Source of the DNA: a virus
Reading direction: 5' to 3' (one strand)
DNA length: 64,000 nucleotides
Virus record (IMG/VR): IMGVR_UViG_3300044640_002737
Location: 309,468-373,467 of that record
In this document: positions 8,839-17,802 of the stretch, in pieces
Position numbering within the stretch: the first letter of the stretch is position 1
How the letters are laid out: the number at the start of each line of letters is the position of its first letter
The notes under the pieces: model-generated
What the model saw: only the letters and a program-made list of their open reading frames with translations
Database searches by the model: none
Told to the model about the DNA's origin: nothing
Program-made: the position numbers and the translations under genes

Positions 8839-10542
8839 TTATGCTAAACCACCAGCAGGTACGTTAACGTATAATGTTAAGTACATAGTTTCAGGTAAGA
8901 AACCAGCTTCTACTAAAGCATATCTAGATTTAACTGCGATTTTAGGTGACATAGTACCTTCAGAGATAGTCTGAATTGATTCTGCCATCATGTAAGGCAT
9001 GAATTTTAATCCTGGCTCATCATCACCACCTTTTCTACCAATTAATACTCTTGTATCGCTGTAGTTCATGTTCTGATCTACGTAAACTGTCATACCAGCA
9101 AGAGAACCTACAGGGTATAAAGTACCGTTATTTTGAGTAAGTGTATTAGAGAATGGAGCGAAAGTGAACTGAGAAATATCTTGAAGTGCACTTGCAACTG
9201 CAGCATTCGTTACTACGAAATTAGCAGGACCTCTTCTACCTCTATTAGCTACCACGTTAGCACCAGCAAGGATTCTTGAGAATAATCTTCTTTGTAGAGT
9301 TGATAAGTTCTCGTAACCTCCTGTAGCTGGACCAGCTGGGATAGGCATAGATTGTGTAGCATCCGATTTGTTAACATAAGCTGAAGTTGTACCAGCAGCA
9401 CCACCAAGAACTAAGTTCAAGTTAAGGTTTTGGTTTTCAACATTGAAGAATTGGTTATGGTTAGACCAACCTAAAGCGAATGCTCTTGATAAGATGTGTT
9501 TGTTAATTGCTTGAGAAACCTCATTAACCAATGCGTTCTCGATCATTGAGATAACGTCGATACCGAATTGTTTGTTAAGATCTTGGATTTGCTCAGTTGT
9601 AACTGAAGCAGCAACTTGGAAAGTTTCAGCCTCCACGAATTTAGTGAAAGTAGAAAGACCCATTGAGTTGTAGTAAGTAGACTCACCAACTCCTCTTAAC
9701 ATAGGGTTGTAAGTTTTAGTACCATCTACGTAAGGACCTTGCCAATCTGTAGTGTTGTTGAAACCAGCACCAGAGAAACCTTGGATATGATCTTCTAAAG
9801 CTTTAACTAATTGTGCAGAACCTGCAGTAAAAAGAGTTGAAGCTGGAGAACCTCCAGTAACTTGGAAGCTTCCTGAAGCTGTGATAATACCAGCTACGTT
9901 GTAACCATCCGTAATGTTTTCAATCTCGTAGATTGGGAAACCATCGATTCTTGATAAACCTACGAATTTAAGTGTTAATACACCTCCATTAGTAACTGTA
10001 TAAGAAGCACCTACTTGGAATGAACCAGCAGTAGCACCTGTAAGACCTGCAGAAGATCCTTGTGCAACTGGGAATTTAATCATTGTAGGAGCTTTAGCTA
10101 ATGAATCTCCTGAAGTAGCAGATGTAGCACCAGCAAGTTTACCACCTGAGTATACGTAATCTAAGTAAGATAAGATACCAGTTGGTCCTGACATAGGGAT
10201 AACAGGAACGATATCAAAACCTACAGTCTTAGCAGCTACCTGAATAGCTAATGGTAATAATGATGGGAATTTGTCACCAGATCCTTGGTTTGCTGTGTTA
10301 TAGAAACCAGCGTTAGCATTAGAACCTGAGAATGAACCCATTCCTGGGTATGTTGGAGGCGCAACTGCACCCATACCGTTAACAACTCCTAAAGTGTTAT
10401 AAGCACCTGCAGACTCGTTTAATGAATGATAATGACAATATTTAGTCAACCATCCTTTTTTTCCTTCTTCTGTGATACCAGCTTTGCTCTCGATAATCGG
10501 AGACCATGTATCATAGATTTCTTGTTCGTTGATCAATTTCAT
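8839..10542 (-). CDS. gp23: Major capsid protein, T4 gp23 type
   Basis: This 567-residue protein forms the hexamers of the icosahedral head (HK97 fold). Recognisable gp23 features are the block VIPMSGPTGILSYLDY, VEAETFQVAASVTTEQIQDL, the middle-domain segment RGRRGPANFVVTNAAVASAL and the conserved C-terminal SRYALVEAGFLP. Near the N-terminus, SLNE|SAG (cut after Glu43) fits maturation by the gp21-type protease encoded next door, leaving a propeptide of about 43 residues, shorter than the 65 of T4. The leader before the ATG is A-rich with no Shine-Dalgarno. It lies 16 nt after the protease-scaffold gene and ends in a strong terminator. Confidence 0.95.
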   Translation of the reverse strand: MKLINEQEIYDTWSPIIESKAGITEEGKKGWLTKYCHYHSLNESAGAYNTLGVVNGMGAVAPPTYPGMGSFSGSNANAGFYNTANQGSGDKFPSLLPLAIQVAAKTVGFDIVPVIPMSGPTGILSYLDYVYSGGKLAGATSATSGDSLAKAPTMIKFPVAQGSSAGLTGATAGSFQVGASYTVTNGGVLTLKFVGLSRIDGFPIYEIENITDGYNVAGIITASGSFQVTGGSPASTLFTAGSAQLVKALEDHIQGFSGAGFNNTTDWQGPYVDGTKTYNPMLRGVGESTYYNSMGLSTFTKFVEAETFQVAASVTTEQIQDLNKQFGIDVISMIENALVNEVSQAINKHILSRAFALGWSNHNQFFNVENQNLNLNLVLGGAAGTTSAYVNKSDATQSMPIPAGPATGGYENLSTLQRRLFSRILAGANVVANRGRRGPANFVVTNAAVASALQDISQFTFAPFSNTLTQNNGTLYPVGSLAGMTVYVDQNMNYSDTRVLIGRKGGDDEPGLKFMPYMMAESIQTISEGTMSPKIAVKSRYALVEAGFLPETMYLTLYVNVPAGGLA

Positions 10543-10558
10543 GATTTGTTTTTATTTT

Positions 10559-12529
10559 TTATCTTTTTGGAAATTTTTGCTCTAGTGCAGCAGCTATTGA
10601 AGCCATATAATCGCTTGAATAACCTTGAGTTGTTGCACTTGGCACTGTTTCTTCGCTCTCGTTCAATTTTTGAACTCCAACTGTTTTAGTTCCAAGTTGT
10701 CTTGTAGACCAGAAGTTTTTGATTTGGTAAGGAGAATCTAATCTATAGAAGTTACTCTGAGCAACTATTGATTGCTTGTGTCCTTCATTAAGTGATTCCC
10801 AAACTTGTGCAAATTCTTCAGGCATTTCGTCAATAAACTTAAGACCTGTTTTTGTTGTGCTCTCGTTTTCATTAAGAGCTGATTCTTGTGCCTTTTGTGT
10901 GTTGGCTGGCGCTTCAAATGATTTTGAAGCTTCGTTTATATTTGATTCAGTTTTTTGTGTTTTAACTGATTCTACCAAACTATCAATTTTGTCTGAAAGG
11001 TTATCGTAATTACCTGCAAATCCAGATTCGTTTAAACCTGCTGATGCTGATACTGATGCACTTTCCATTAAATCTTGTCCTACTGCTTTCATATCAGAAT
11101 TGTTTAAACTTTCTGCTATATATTCACTGTAAGATATAGATCTTTTAACTTTTTCAGCTAAGTATTCAGAATAATCTAAACCTTTGTTTAGATTTTCAGC
11201 TAAATAGTCTGAATATTGTATATTCTTATTCAAGTTCTCACCTAAATACTCTGCGTATTCGATACCATCATTTAGTTTCTCTGCAACGTATTCAGTATAA
11301 GCAATACCTTTATTTAGGTTTTCTGCTAAATGTTCACTGTAAGAAATACTATTATCTACATTCTCAGCTAAGTATTCAGAATAAGAAATATTTTGATCTA
11401 CTTTTTCAGCTAAATATTTAGAATATTCTATGTTCTTATCTACACTCTCTGCTACATATTCAGAATAAGATATAGATTTGTCAACATTCTCAGCTAAATA
11501 TTTAGAATAAGAAATATTTTTATCCAAATTCTCAGCTAAATACTTAGAATAAGTTATGTTTTGATCTAGATTTTCAGCAACGTATTCTCCATACTTAATT
11601 GCATTATCCAAGTTTTCAGCTAAGTACTCAGAATATTTTTCCAATTTAGCTACTCTTTCTTCTAATGCTGTAACAACATCCTCATTAGATGTTTTTTCAG
11701 ATTCTTGAATTGAGTCTCTCTTTTCGTTAATTTCTGCTATAGCCGATTTCATTGAATCCATTTCTTTCTTCAAGAAAATAGAATATTGATTTAGGTCATC
11801 AGCAGTAACAAATTCTTTATTCTCCATAAGGATTTCTTTATTTTTTTCTGTTTTTGTTACGAGATTGTTGAATTCTTCGTTATTTTCAACTTTATATATC
11901 TTCATTGAAGATTCATTTTTAAGACCGAAAGATTCATTAACACAAGTTAATCCGTTTAGAATTGTATTATTTCTCATTTTATAAACGTCTTCGAAACTAA
12001 ATCCTGCACTTTCGTATACTCTTTCCAATTGTGCATCCTGAAAACCAGGATCAGCAACTAAATCATATGTAAATATTTTCTTGATCTGAACCTTCTTATC
12101 ATTGCCAACCGAACCAGCTGCTCTTGATGATATTGAAAGTGGTACTCCGGCATCAACTAATTTTTTAGCTATAATACCTGCTGGCGTATCTAAAAGTCTA
12201 ACTTTTATTTTAAGTTCTCTCTTATCCTTATCGTATGCAAGATCTTCGATGATATGTGAAATGTTCTTAAGAGAAACGTCGAATTTTTCAGGATGATCTA
12301 ATTCACCAACTAATCTCTTCTGTGCAATTTTGTCTTTAAGATAGTCCAAATGAGGTAAATATTCATTTTCCTCGTATATTCTATTATTATTGTTTTCCTT
12401 TCCGAAAACAGCTGCTATACCTTCCAGAACATAATCATCCTCAGAATCTGTCTTCTTAGATTCAAGTACTCTCTCCTGTCTCTCAAGGATGAAAACTAAA
12501 TCTTCATTAAGCTTTTGGGTTGTTGGCAT
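10559..12529 (-). CDS. gp21: Prohead protease fused to a coiled-coil scaffold (gp21-gp22-like)
   Basis: Residues about 30-175 are a T4 gp21-type (S80) prohead protease: GELDHP with His79, SISSRAAG with Ser134/Ser135, and the YDLVADPGF segment. Instead of ending there, the 656-residue protein continues into a scaffold-like coiled coil. It has thirteen 14-residue repeats (pattern YSxYLAENLDxxIS) at about 299-480, then a low-complexity tail rich in LNES-type sites (LNE|S at about 498-501, INE|A, LNE|G) that the protease could cut. The order protease-scaffold then capsid matches T4 genes 21-22-23, but 21 and 22 are fused here. A late-promoter motif lies at 12556-12563. Confidence 0.85.
   Translation of the reverse strand: MPTTQKLNEDLVFILERQERVLESKKTDSEDDYVLEGIAAVFGKENNNNRIYEENEYLPHLDYLKDKIAQKRLVGELDHPEKFDVSLKNISHIIEDLAYDKDKRELKIKVRLLDTPAGIIAKKLVDAGVPLSISSRAAGSVGNDKKVQIKKIFTYDLVADPGFQDAQLERVYESAGFSFEDVYKMRNNTILNGLTCVNESFGLKNESSMKIYKVENNEEFNNLVTKTEKNKEILMENKEFVTADDLNQYSIFLKKEMDSMKSAIAEINEKRDSIQESEKTSNEDVVTALEERVAKLEKYSEYLAENLDNAIKYGEYVAENLDQNITYSKYLAENLDKNISYSKYLAENVDKSISYSEYVAESVDKNIEYSKYLAEKVDQNISYSEYLAENVDNSISYSEHLAENLNKGIAYTEYVAEKLNDGIEYAEYLGENLNKNIQYSDYLAENLNKGLDYSEYLAEKVKRSISYSEYIAESLNNSDMKAVGQDLMESASVSASAGLNESGFAGNYDNLSDKIDSLVESVKTQKTESNINEASKSFEAPANTQKAQESALNENESTTKTGLKFIDEMPEEFAQVWESLNEGHKQSIVAQSNFYRLDSPYQIKNFWSTRQLGTKTVGVQKLNESEETVPSATTQGYSSDYMASIAAALEQKFPKR
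11090..11635 (-). repeat. Thirteen tandem 42-bp (14-residue) repeats in the scaffold part
   Basis: The coding repeat has the pattern Y-[SGTA]-x-Y-[LVI]-[AG]-E-[NKS]-[LV]-[DNK]-x-x-[IL]-x, two heptads per unit, for about 13 units (residues 299-480 of the protease-scaffold protein). Tyr and Leu/Val/Ile fall at fixed spacing, as expected for a long, regular coiled-coil rod. Units differ by point changes, so the array is old and selected rather than a recent expansion. Confidence 0.85.
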
Positions 12530-12555
12530 TTCTTAATTGTGTTTTTTATGTTATT

Positions 12556-12563
12556 TATATATC
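12556..12563 (-). promoter_or_regulatory. Candidate late promoter GATATATA(AATA)
   Basis: Minus-strand GATATATAAATA contains both the local motif GATATATA and an exact T4 late element TATAAATA. It lies 26 nt upstream of the protease-scaffold ATG at 12529. This is the best single match in the window to a T4-style late promoter, and it drives the head genes. Confidence 0.7.
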
Positions 12564-12597
12564 AATTCAAATTCGAATAATTTTAATACTTTCTCAA

Positions 12598-15189
12598 TTA
12601 TTGATATTTTATTCTACTTTCAACTTCAGTAGCAAATTTTTTAGCTATCTCGAATGCTTCACCATCAGATACTTTAAACTTTCTTACCTTATCACCAAAT
12701 GGTGCAAATTTATTTTTTATCTTAACCTCTATTATATCTCCTCTTGTATCCAATGATGCCTTAGCATATGATACCGCTTTCCAATTTGCTATGTTCATAA
12801 TCTCCTTATCCTTATCAGTAAGGAAGGTATCAACCAGATTAATACCACCAGCAAAACTATTATCCCTTATTACAGTTGAATTCTTCTTATCCTTTATGAT
12901 AACGTCCTTCGGATCAACGGTTATGTAATAATCATCCTTTACTTTCTGATCATCCTGCTTAGGATCCTCATCAGTTAAAGGTTGGGTATTTCTTTTAATT
13001 TCTTCTTCCTCGCTAGGCTTAGGTTTAACTTTATCTGCTTCTTTCTTAAATACATAAACTCCTCTTTTAGGTTCATCTATATCTTCGTTAACTGTATTCG
13101 TCTCAACATCAATCGGTGAATTAACCTTAGCCTTATAATCATCTGCATTTATCATAAAGTTTCTAAATACACCAACTTTGTATTTTCTAAGTTCGGGATC
13201 TGCATATTCTCTCTCGGTAACTACATATACAGCAACCTCTGCTGGAGTACTTGATTGCTCACGACTTAATTCAAGAGTTGTTTTTTCTTTTTTAGAATCA
13301 ATATCCTTATTCTCGTATATTCCCGCTAATCTACCACTGAAATCATCAAAACTAGTTATCACTGTGGATTCATTAATTAGTTCACCCAGAATAGCAGAAT
13401 TGTCATGTTCTTCATTCTTTTTTTCTGCTGATCCTTCTATTTCCTCAGAATAGAATATTTTTTGAAGTTCCTCCGGATTTGAATTTTTAAGTTCATCATT
13501 TGATACTATTCTACCTGATACGTTTACTACATTTTCTTCATTATCCTTGTAGTAAAATTCATAAGTTTCAGGTGCATTCGGATCAACTACTATTAACTGA
13601 TCTCCAGCTGACTGGTAAGCAGTTTCAAATTCGCTCCAGTCACAGATACCTTGAAAATTAAACATAGCAGCAATATCATTTATTCCGTCTACGTGAGATA
13701 TCTTAAAATCAAGATCCTCGTTATCAAAAGTTCTTTGTATAGCTGTACCTATTTGAGCAAGTACACCTTCCTTAGATGATGCCTGGTCATTAACTACATT
13801 GCTATTATCCAATGATATCAAAGTTAAATCATGACTTGCAAGTTCCTTTTGGACTTCCTTAGAGTTAATCTGGGTCATTATGAATATTGACTCGCCATTT
13901 TTATCTCCTATCTTAATAAGTTCCGCAGTTGTTCTAGTTTCGTTACTGAATAGGAAACTTATACCTGTACCTAAAGCTCCACCAGCTGGTTGTGACCAAC
14001 ATACAGTAATAGGAACACCAACCGGAAGATTGGCTGGATTCATTTCATTTTTTGCAAAAGATTCAACTTCACCATATCTTGGTGCCTGGTTATCACTGTA
14101 CCAATTCCATGTAGATCCAACAGCATCTATAATCATAAGTACCTCGCCAACAAAAGGTATTGCTCTACTTCCTAGTTTGCTACCTCCTCTCGTTACTCCT
14201 TTAGCAAAAGCCTTAATAGCACCACCAACTCCAACTTTACCTAAAGTATAAGCTGCCTTAGCACCTTTAAACCCTCTGGTTACCAAAGCTCTTGTATTTT
14301 TTAATGTAGCGATATCTTTAACGCCTCCCCATAGACTTTTAATACCTTTAACTCCACCTGCTCTTATTTTACCCAGAAGAGAAGGAGCAGCGGAAGCTCC
14401 TGCGCTAGCTGCATTAGGAGAAAATCCTTGTATCGTTTTAAGTAAAGCTCTAGCAGCTAATCCGCCTCCAGCAATTTTCAAAGCGCTATAAAGAACAAGT
14501 CCTACTCCACCAGCAGCAGCTATTACTGCAGCATCCTGTACAACCTTACCTATAACATCCTCAGTTTTCTCGTCGTCCTTTATTGGTCCGCCTGGTAGCA
14601 TTTCACTAACATCAATGAGTCTTATCTTAGATTTACCGTCAACATCAATATAGCCCGTCATTCTATAGGCTTTCATTGTTTCCATCATGTTTTCACCGTT
14701 AGCAGGATCCTCTAATAATAAGAAAACCGCTTTATCGTCACCCTTCTTGATATCCGATGCGGTCATTGAATCAACTATCTTACCTTTACTTTTTAAACTA
14801 TTATATGCAAAGTGAAATTTTATAGCTTCTTTATACTCCGCACTATCAGCATCACCCTGCTCATCTTCGAAAACCATTTTTTCTCTAGAAAAATCTTCGA
14901 ATGACAGAACATCAGATTCATTAATATCATTGTATAGTGGTTCTAAGAAGCTGTAGTTTTCTTTCAAATATTCCGAAACAGATCCCTCATATTTACCAAG
15001 ATCGTTAGATTCAGCCACCCATTTTCTAGGATTCTTTTTTAACCATTTTTGAAAATCTGAAGATAATGCCCACCACTGAAAATCTTCGAATGAAGTACTT
15101 TGAGCATTTGGCATATCTAACGGGATTGTCATAAGAGGAAAATTATTTCCTATTTTATATCTAGTTCCTGCTGGTAATAATATTATCAT
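12598..15189 (-). CDS. Large candidate ejected or virion protein with glycine-rich hydrophobic core (863 aa)
   Basis: Not recognised. The N-terminal 200 residues include DINE|SD (residues 88-93), a candidate prohead-protease site, followed by LSFEDF like other leaders here. Residues about 217-250 form a Gly/Ala-rich hydrophobic segment, 270-345 is basic and Gly-rich, and 343-360 is a second hydrophobic helix (IPFVGEVLMIIDAVGST). This pattern resembles pore-forming or membrane-translocating proteins rather than a cytoplasmic enzyme. The C-terminal 250 residues are acidic and polar, with a second INE|S site near 605. It begins 7 nt after the packaged-nucleotidyltransferase candidate. A protein injected with DNA is plausible but unproven. 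Confidence 0.55.
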   Translation of the reverse strand: MIILLPAGTRYKIGNNFPLMTIPLDMPNAQSTSFEDFQWWALSSDFQKWLKKNPRKWVAESNDLGKYEGSVSEYLKENYSFLEPLYNDINESDVLSFEDFSREKMVFEDEQGDADSAEYKEAIKFHFAYNSLKSKGKIVDSMTASDIKKGDDKAVFLLLEDPANGENMMETMKAYRMTGYIDVDGKSKIRLIDVSEMLPGGPIKDDEKTEDVIGKVVQDAAVIAAAGGVGLVLYSALKIAGGGLAARALLKTIQGFSPNAASAGASAAPSLLGKIRAGGVKGIKSLWGGVKDIATLKNTRALVTRGFKGAKAAYTLGKVGVGGAIKAFAKGVTRGGSKLGSRAIPFVGEVLMIIDAVGSTWNWYSDNQAPRYGEVESFAKNEMNPANLPVGVPITVCWSQPAGGALGTGISFLFSNETRTTAELIKIGDKNGESIFIMTQINSKEVQKELASHDLTLISLDNSNVVNDQASSKEGVLAQIGTAIQRTFDNEDLDFKISHVDGINDIAAMFNFQGICDWSEFETAYQSAGDQLIVVDPNAPETYEFYYKDNEENVVNVSGRIVSNDELKNSNPEELQKIFYSEEIEGSAEKKNEEHDNSAILGELINESTVITSFDDFSGRLAGIYENKDIDSKKEKTTLELSREQSSTPAEVAVYVVTEREYADPELRKYKVGVFRNFMINADDYKAKVNSPIDVETNTVNEDIDEPKRGVYVFKKEADKVKPKPSEEEEIKRNTQPLTDEDPKQDDQKVKDDYYITVDPKDVIIKDKKNSTVIRDNSFAGGINLVDTFLTDKDKEIMNIANWKAVSYAKASLDTRGDIIEVKIKNKFAPFGDKVRKFKVSDGEAFEIAKKFATEVESRIKYQ

Positions 15190-15196
15190 AATCTAA

Positions 15197-16012
15197 TTAT
15201 TTTTCAGTGTAAATTTTATCATAAGATTTGGAAATCAAATCTATTAATTTTTCTATATATCCAGAATTTCTAAGCTTTTTAAAAACAAGATTACCGATTG
15301 CCATTTCTCCGCCCTTAGCAAGCTCTTCTTTTCTCATTTTCTGAATTTTTGATTTTAGTTTAGATGCTCTGTTATATAAAGACTTAGCATTTGATGGCAA
15401 AATGTCCGTGGTTATAAGTCTTGTCTGTAATTCCTCTATATCCGAAACTATGGCTGAATATTTTTTCTCCACGTCCATATCGTCAACCTCGGGAAAATTA
15501 TAAACAGGCTTTCTTATCCAATCATTATTTTTTAAAGAAAACAATGCGGATGCCGTATGTGGTTCATGCTGATCCTGCAGATATAGTTCAACATCATAAC
15601 CTCTTATTGTTATGTTATGTCTAAGATTCCATACGAATTTAATACCGTCGATTGCGGATTTTAGTATTTTTGGATTATCATCGTCTATGCCATCCATGTT
15701 AATAAGAACATGAACATCAAGATCAGAAAAATCAGTGTAGTTAAAATTTGCTAATGATCCAGTTAATTGAATGTCCCTTATTGCTCTATCTCCCAGAATA
15801 TCTTCAAATTTTGTATAAAAATCTTCCGCTATCCTAATAAGTTTTCTTCTGACTCTCTGGTCAAAAACCCAGGATATCTCACCAGATTTTGTTTTTTTCT
15901 GAGTCCAAAAAACTGGATTTAGCACATCATGGTAATATGGACTATTCTCCCTTTCATTAAGAGCAATCCCATTATTATTTAAAAAATCATTAAAATCTAA
16001 TACTGTATTCAC
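15197..16012 (-). CDS. Nucleotidyltransferase-fold protein with capsid-targeting-like leader
   Basis: The 271-residue protein has a Pol-beta-type nucleotidyltransferase core: GS at 85-86, SDLDVH with Asp97 and Asp99, and a third acidic residue Glu142 in YDVELYLQ. The active-site triad is intact. The N-terminus VLDFNDFLNNNGIALNE|R (cut after Glu20) looks like the targeting leader of T4 internal proteins, so the enzyme may be packed in the head and injected. Target unknown (protein, tRNA or small molecule). The start is GTG at 16012. The gene lies in the head region with its own late-promoter motif, not with the replication genes. A tRNA or antibiotic-type nucleotidyltransferase is the alternative. 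Confidence 0.7.
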   Translation of the reverse strand: MNTVLDFNDFLNNNGIALNERENSPYYHDVLNPVFWTQKKTKSGEISWVFDQRVRRKLIRIAEDFYTKFEDILGDRAIRDIQLTGSLANFNYTDFSDLDVHVLINMDGIDDDNPKILKSAIDGIKFVWNLRHNITIRGYDVELYLQDQHEPHTASALFSLKNNDWIRKPVYNFPEVDDMDVEKKYSAIVSDIEELQTRLITTDILPSNAKSLYNRASKLKSKIQKMRKEELAKGGEMAIGNLVFKKLRNSGYIEKLIDLISKSYDKIYTEK

Positions 16013-16013
16013 G

Positions 16014-16049
16014 AAAAAAGCTTTCCTCTATATATCAAGGAAAGCTTTT
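16014..16049 (-). terminator. Intrinsic terminator whose loop contains a late promoter
   Basis: The arms AAAAGCTTTCC (16016-16026) and GGAAAGCTTTT (16039-16049) form an 11-bp stem. On the minus strand the downstream arm runs into TTTTTT. It ends transcription of the exonuclease unit. The 12-nt loop carries GATATATAG at 16028-16036. Confidence 0.8.
16028..16036 (-). promoter_or_regulatory. Candidate late promoter in a terminator loop
   Basis: Minus-strand GATATATAG lies 15 nt before the GTG start of the nucleotidyltransferase, inside the loop of the terminator at 16014-16049. Transcripts starting here would begin within the downstream arm and so would not form the hairpin. Confidence 0.6.
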
Positions 16050-16109
16050 AAATGTATTAGCTATTTTATATTATATTACGCAAGCATATTATTTTAAATT
16101 ATCGTTTGT

Positions 16110-16811
16110 CTAGAAACAAATTTTTTCCATTACTGTCATAACTGCTCTAACATCAGCTTCACAGTATGATTCTATTTTTTCGAAATCCTTATCGATCCAG
16201 AAAACATCATTAACCTTAGATCCGTCCATATCACCCTTTGGTGAATCTATACCAAGTGAACAAGTTAAAAGGTCCAGACTCAAGTATTTCTGGTGTGTCC
16301 AGCTTCCGAATGCAAATATATCCGATGTGTCCATATAAGGAACTTCCCATGGTTTCTTATCCCATATCTGAAGATTACCGGAAGGATTTATACCATTATA
16401 GATCATTCTCTTGCCCAAACAAGGCACGTCGAAACCTTTTATGTTATGTCCGCAAAGTTTCCATCCCTTGGCCATAGCGTTATTAAAAACCTTGTTTGCT
16501 TTATTTAATATTTCCCTTTCGTCATTACCAGAGAAGGAAACATATTTTTGATCTCCGTCCTCAGTAAAAGAACCAAATGAAACACAGACAACTCTTGAAA
16601 ATTCCGGCTCCAAGCCTGCTTTCTGTTTATACACCGATTCGTCAGACTCATTGGCTAATGCAGGATAAGCTCCTCTATAATATTCATCTCTCTTTCTCCA
16701 GAGATGATAAAGTCTTGGATTTTCGTCATGTAGGGTTTCTATATTTGGATACAATGCTGCAGTTTCAACATCAAAATATAGGAGATTGTGTATTGCTTCT
16801 TTTCTTAACAT
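16110..16811 (-). CDS. DEDD-type 3'-5' exonuclease (PolB exonuclease-like)
   Basis: A stand-alone proofreading-type exonuclease of 233 residues. It shows Exo I (YFDVET, residues about 13-18), Exo II (GHNIKGFDVPCLG) and Exo III (SYCEADVRAVM) with a Tyr-x3-Asp form (YCEAD), so the DEDD residues are all present. The family resembles the predicted 3'-5' exonucleases related to B-family polymerases (Pfam DNA_pol_B_exo2). No polymerase domain follows. It would degrade or edit DNA 3' ends in the cytoplasm. It ends just upstream of the terminator at 16014-16049. Confidence 0.85.
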   Translation of the reverse strand: MLRKEAIHNLLYFDVETAALYPNIETLHDENPRLYHLWRKRDEYYRGAYPALANESDESVYKQKAGLEPEFSRVVCVSFGSFTEDGDQKYVSFSGNDEREILNKANKVFNNAMAKGWKLCGHNIKGFDVPCLGKRMIYNGINPSGNLQIWDKKPWEVPYMDTSDIFAFGSWTHQKYLSLDLLTCSLGIDSPKGDMDGSKVNDVFWIDKDFEKIESYCEADVRAVMTVMEKICF

Positions 16812-16861
16812 CTTATTTACATTAAGCTGTAAATTTAATATATTATAACGGAATTAAAAAA

Positions 16862-17761
16862 TTATTTTCCTGATATTTTATTAATTACAACGGGAGGTAA
16901 GGATTTTTGATTTTTGATATAATGAATATAGCTATTTTCTCTTTCTGGAGATTCTATTATAATATCGCAGGAAAGACCGAAAGTGGGTATTCTATTTTTT
17001 AAATACGCTGATGGATTAGGTGACAATGATACGCCATCTTCATTAATATCAACGGATTCAGAGTGTATAAAAAATGGAACGTGTTCATCTTTCCATGTGG
17101 AAGAACTCAAAAACATTGCTTCCCTTATACTTAATCCACCATTATTAAAATGATGAGCTAATGTTCTAAAACATATAGGTATTTTAGTTTCATAATATAT
17201 TCCAGTAAGTAAATCGGTCACAGAAAATAAACTTGGTTTTTCGTCATTAGTAACGCATAATTTATTTACTGCATTTTTATCTAGTAATTTTATTCTATTA
17301 CAGAAATTAGACATTGTTTGCTTCCTGTTACCATATGCTGATCCAATTCTAATTATTATCGAAGGATAATCCACACCAATTAAGTCCAGCAGTGCAGAGA
17401 TTGAATTTATCACTCTTATCGTTGATTCCTTAACACCTTCTAATTGACTGCCCATAAAATATTCTTTTCCTATGAAAAAGGATACCCTAATTGAATTCTT
17501 ATTTAATATTAAATTTATGGAATCTATTATGGAGGACAATTTAGGATTTTCCTCGTCGCTGACCGTATTAAAAAAATCCTCGTGGAAATCCATCTCATTA
17601 AGATCCAAACAAATCATATTGGATCCTATAGAAAAGTTTGTATTTGCAAGGTCTAATATAAGGGTTAATATTTCCTCGTGGGATCTAATATAAAAACTTC
17701 CTAGTGCTAGAGCCTTAGGTAAACCTAAATATGAAATATTTGGATTGCTTCCTGATACCAT
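16862..17761 (-). CDS. UV damage endonuclease (UvdE/UvsE) homologue with altered metal site
   Basis: The 299-residue protein follows the UvsE TIM-barrel pattern: IRVSF at 91-95, IIIRIGSAYGNRKQT at 135-149 (family IHIGGAYGNK), CVTNDEKP at 169-176 (family LENDDK), PICFRTLAHHFNN at 195-207 (family FDFHHFYANP) and a final CDIIIES at 265-271. Several metal-binding residues of the family are replaced: the HPNQF His by hydrophobic residues, IHIGG His by Arg138, ENDD Glu by Thr171 and FDFHH Asp by Arg199. HH at 203-204, His233 and Glu270 remain. The fold call is good; nuclease activity is doubtful. It sits between exonuclease and clamp-loader genes. Confidence 0.7.
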   Translation of the reverse strand: MVSGSNPNISYLGLPKALALGSFYIRSHEEILTLILDLANTNFSIGSNMICLDLNEMDFHEDFFNTVSDEENPKLSSIIDSINLILNKNSIRVSFFIGKEYFMGSQLEGVKESTIRVINSISALLDLIGVDYPSIIIRIGSAYGNRKQTMSNFCNRIKLLDKNAVNKLCVTNDEKPSLFSVTDLLTGIYYETKIPICFRTLAHHFNNGGLSIREAMFLSSSTWKDEHVPFFIHSESVDINEDGVSLSPNPSAYLKNRIPTFGLSCDIIIESPERENSYIHYIKNQKSLPPVVINKISGK

Positions 17762-17802
17762 AATCTTTTTATTATTGTACCGTATAAAGCTGTTTTGGTT
17801 CC

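Noticed and set aside
15253-15261. Another GATATATAG on the minus strand
   Set aside because: It lies inside the nucleotidyltransferase gene, more than 60 nt from the next start, so it is probably chance in AT-rich DNA.
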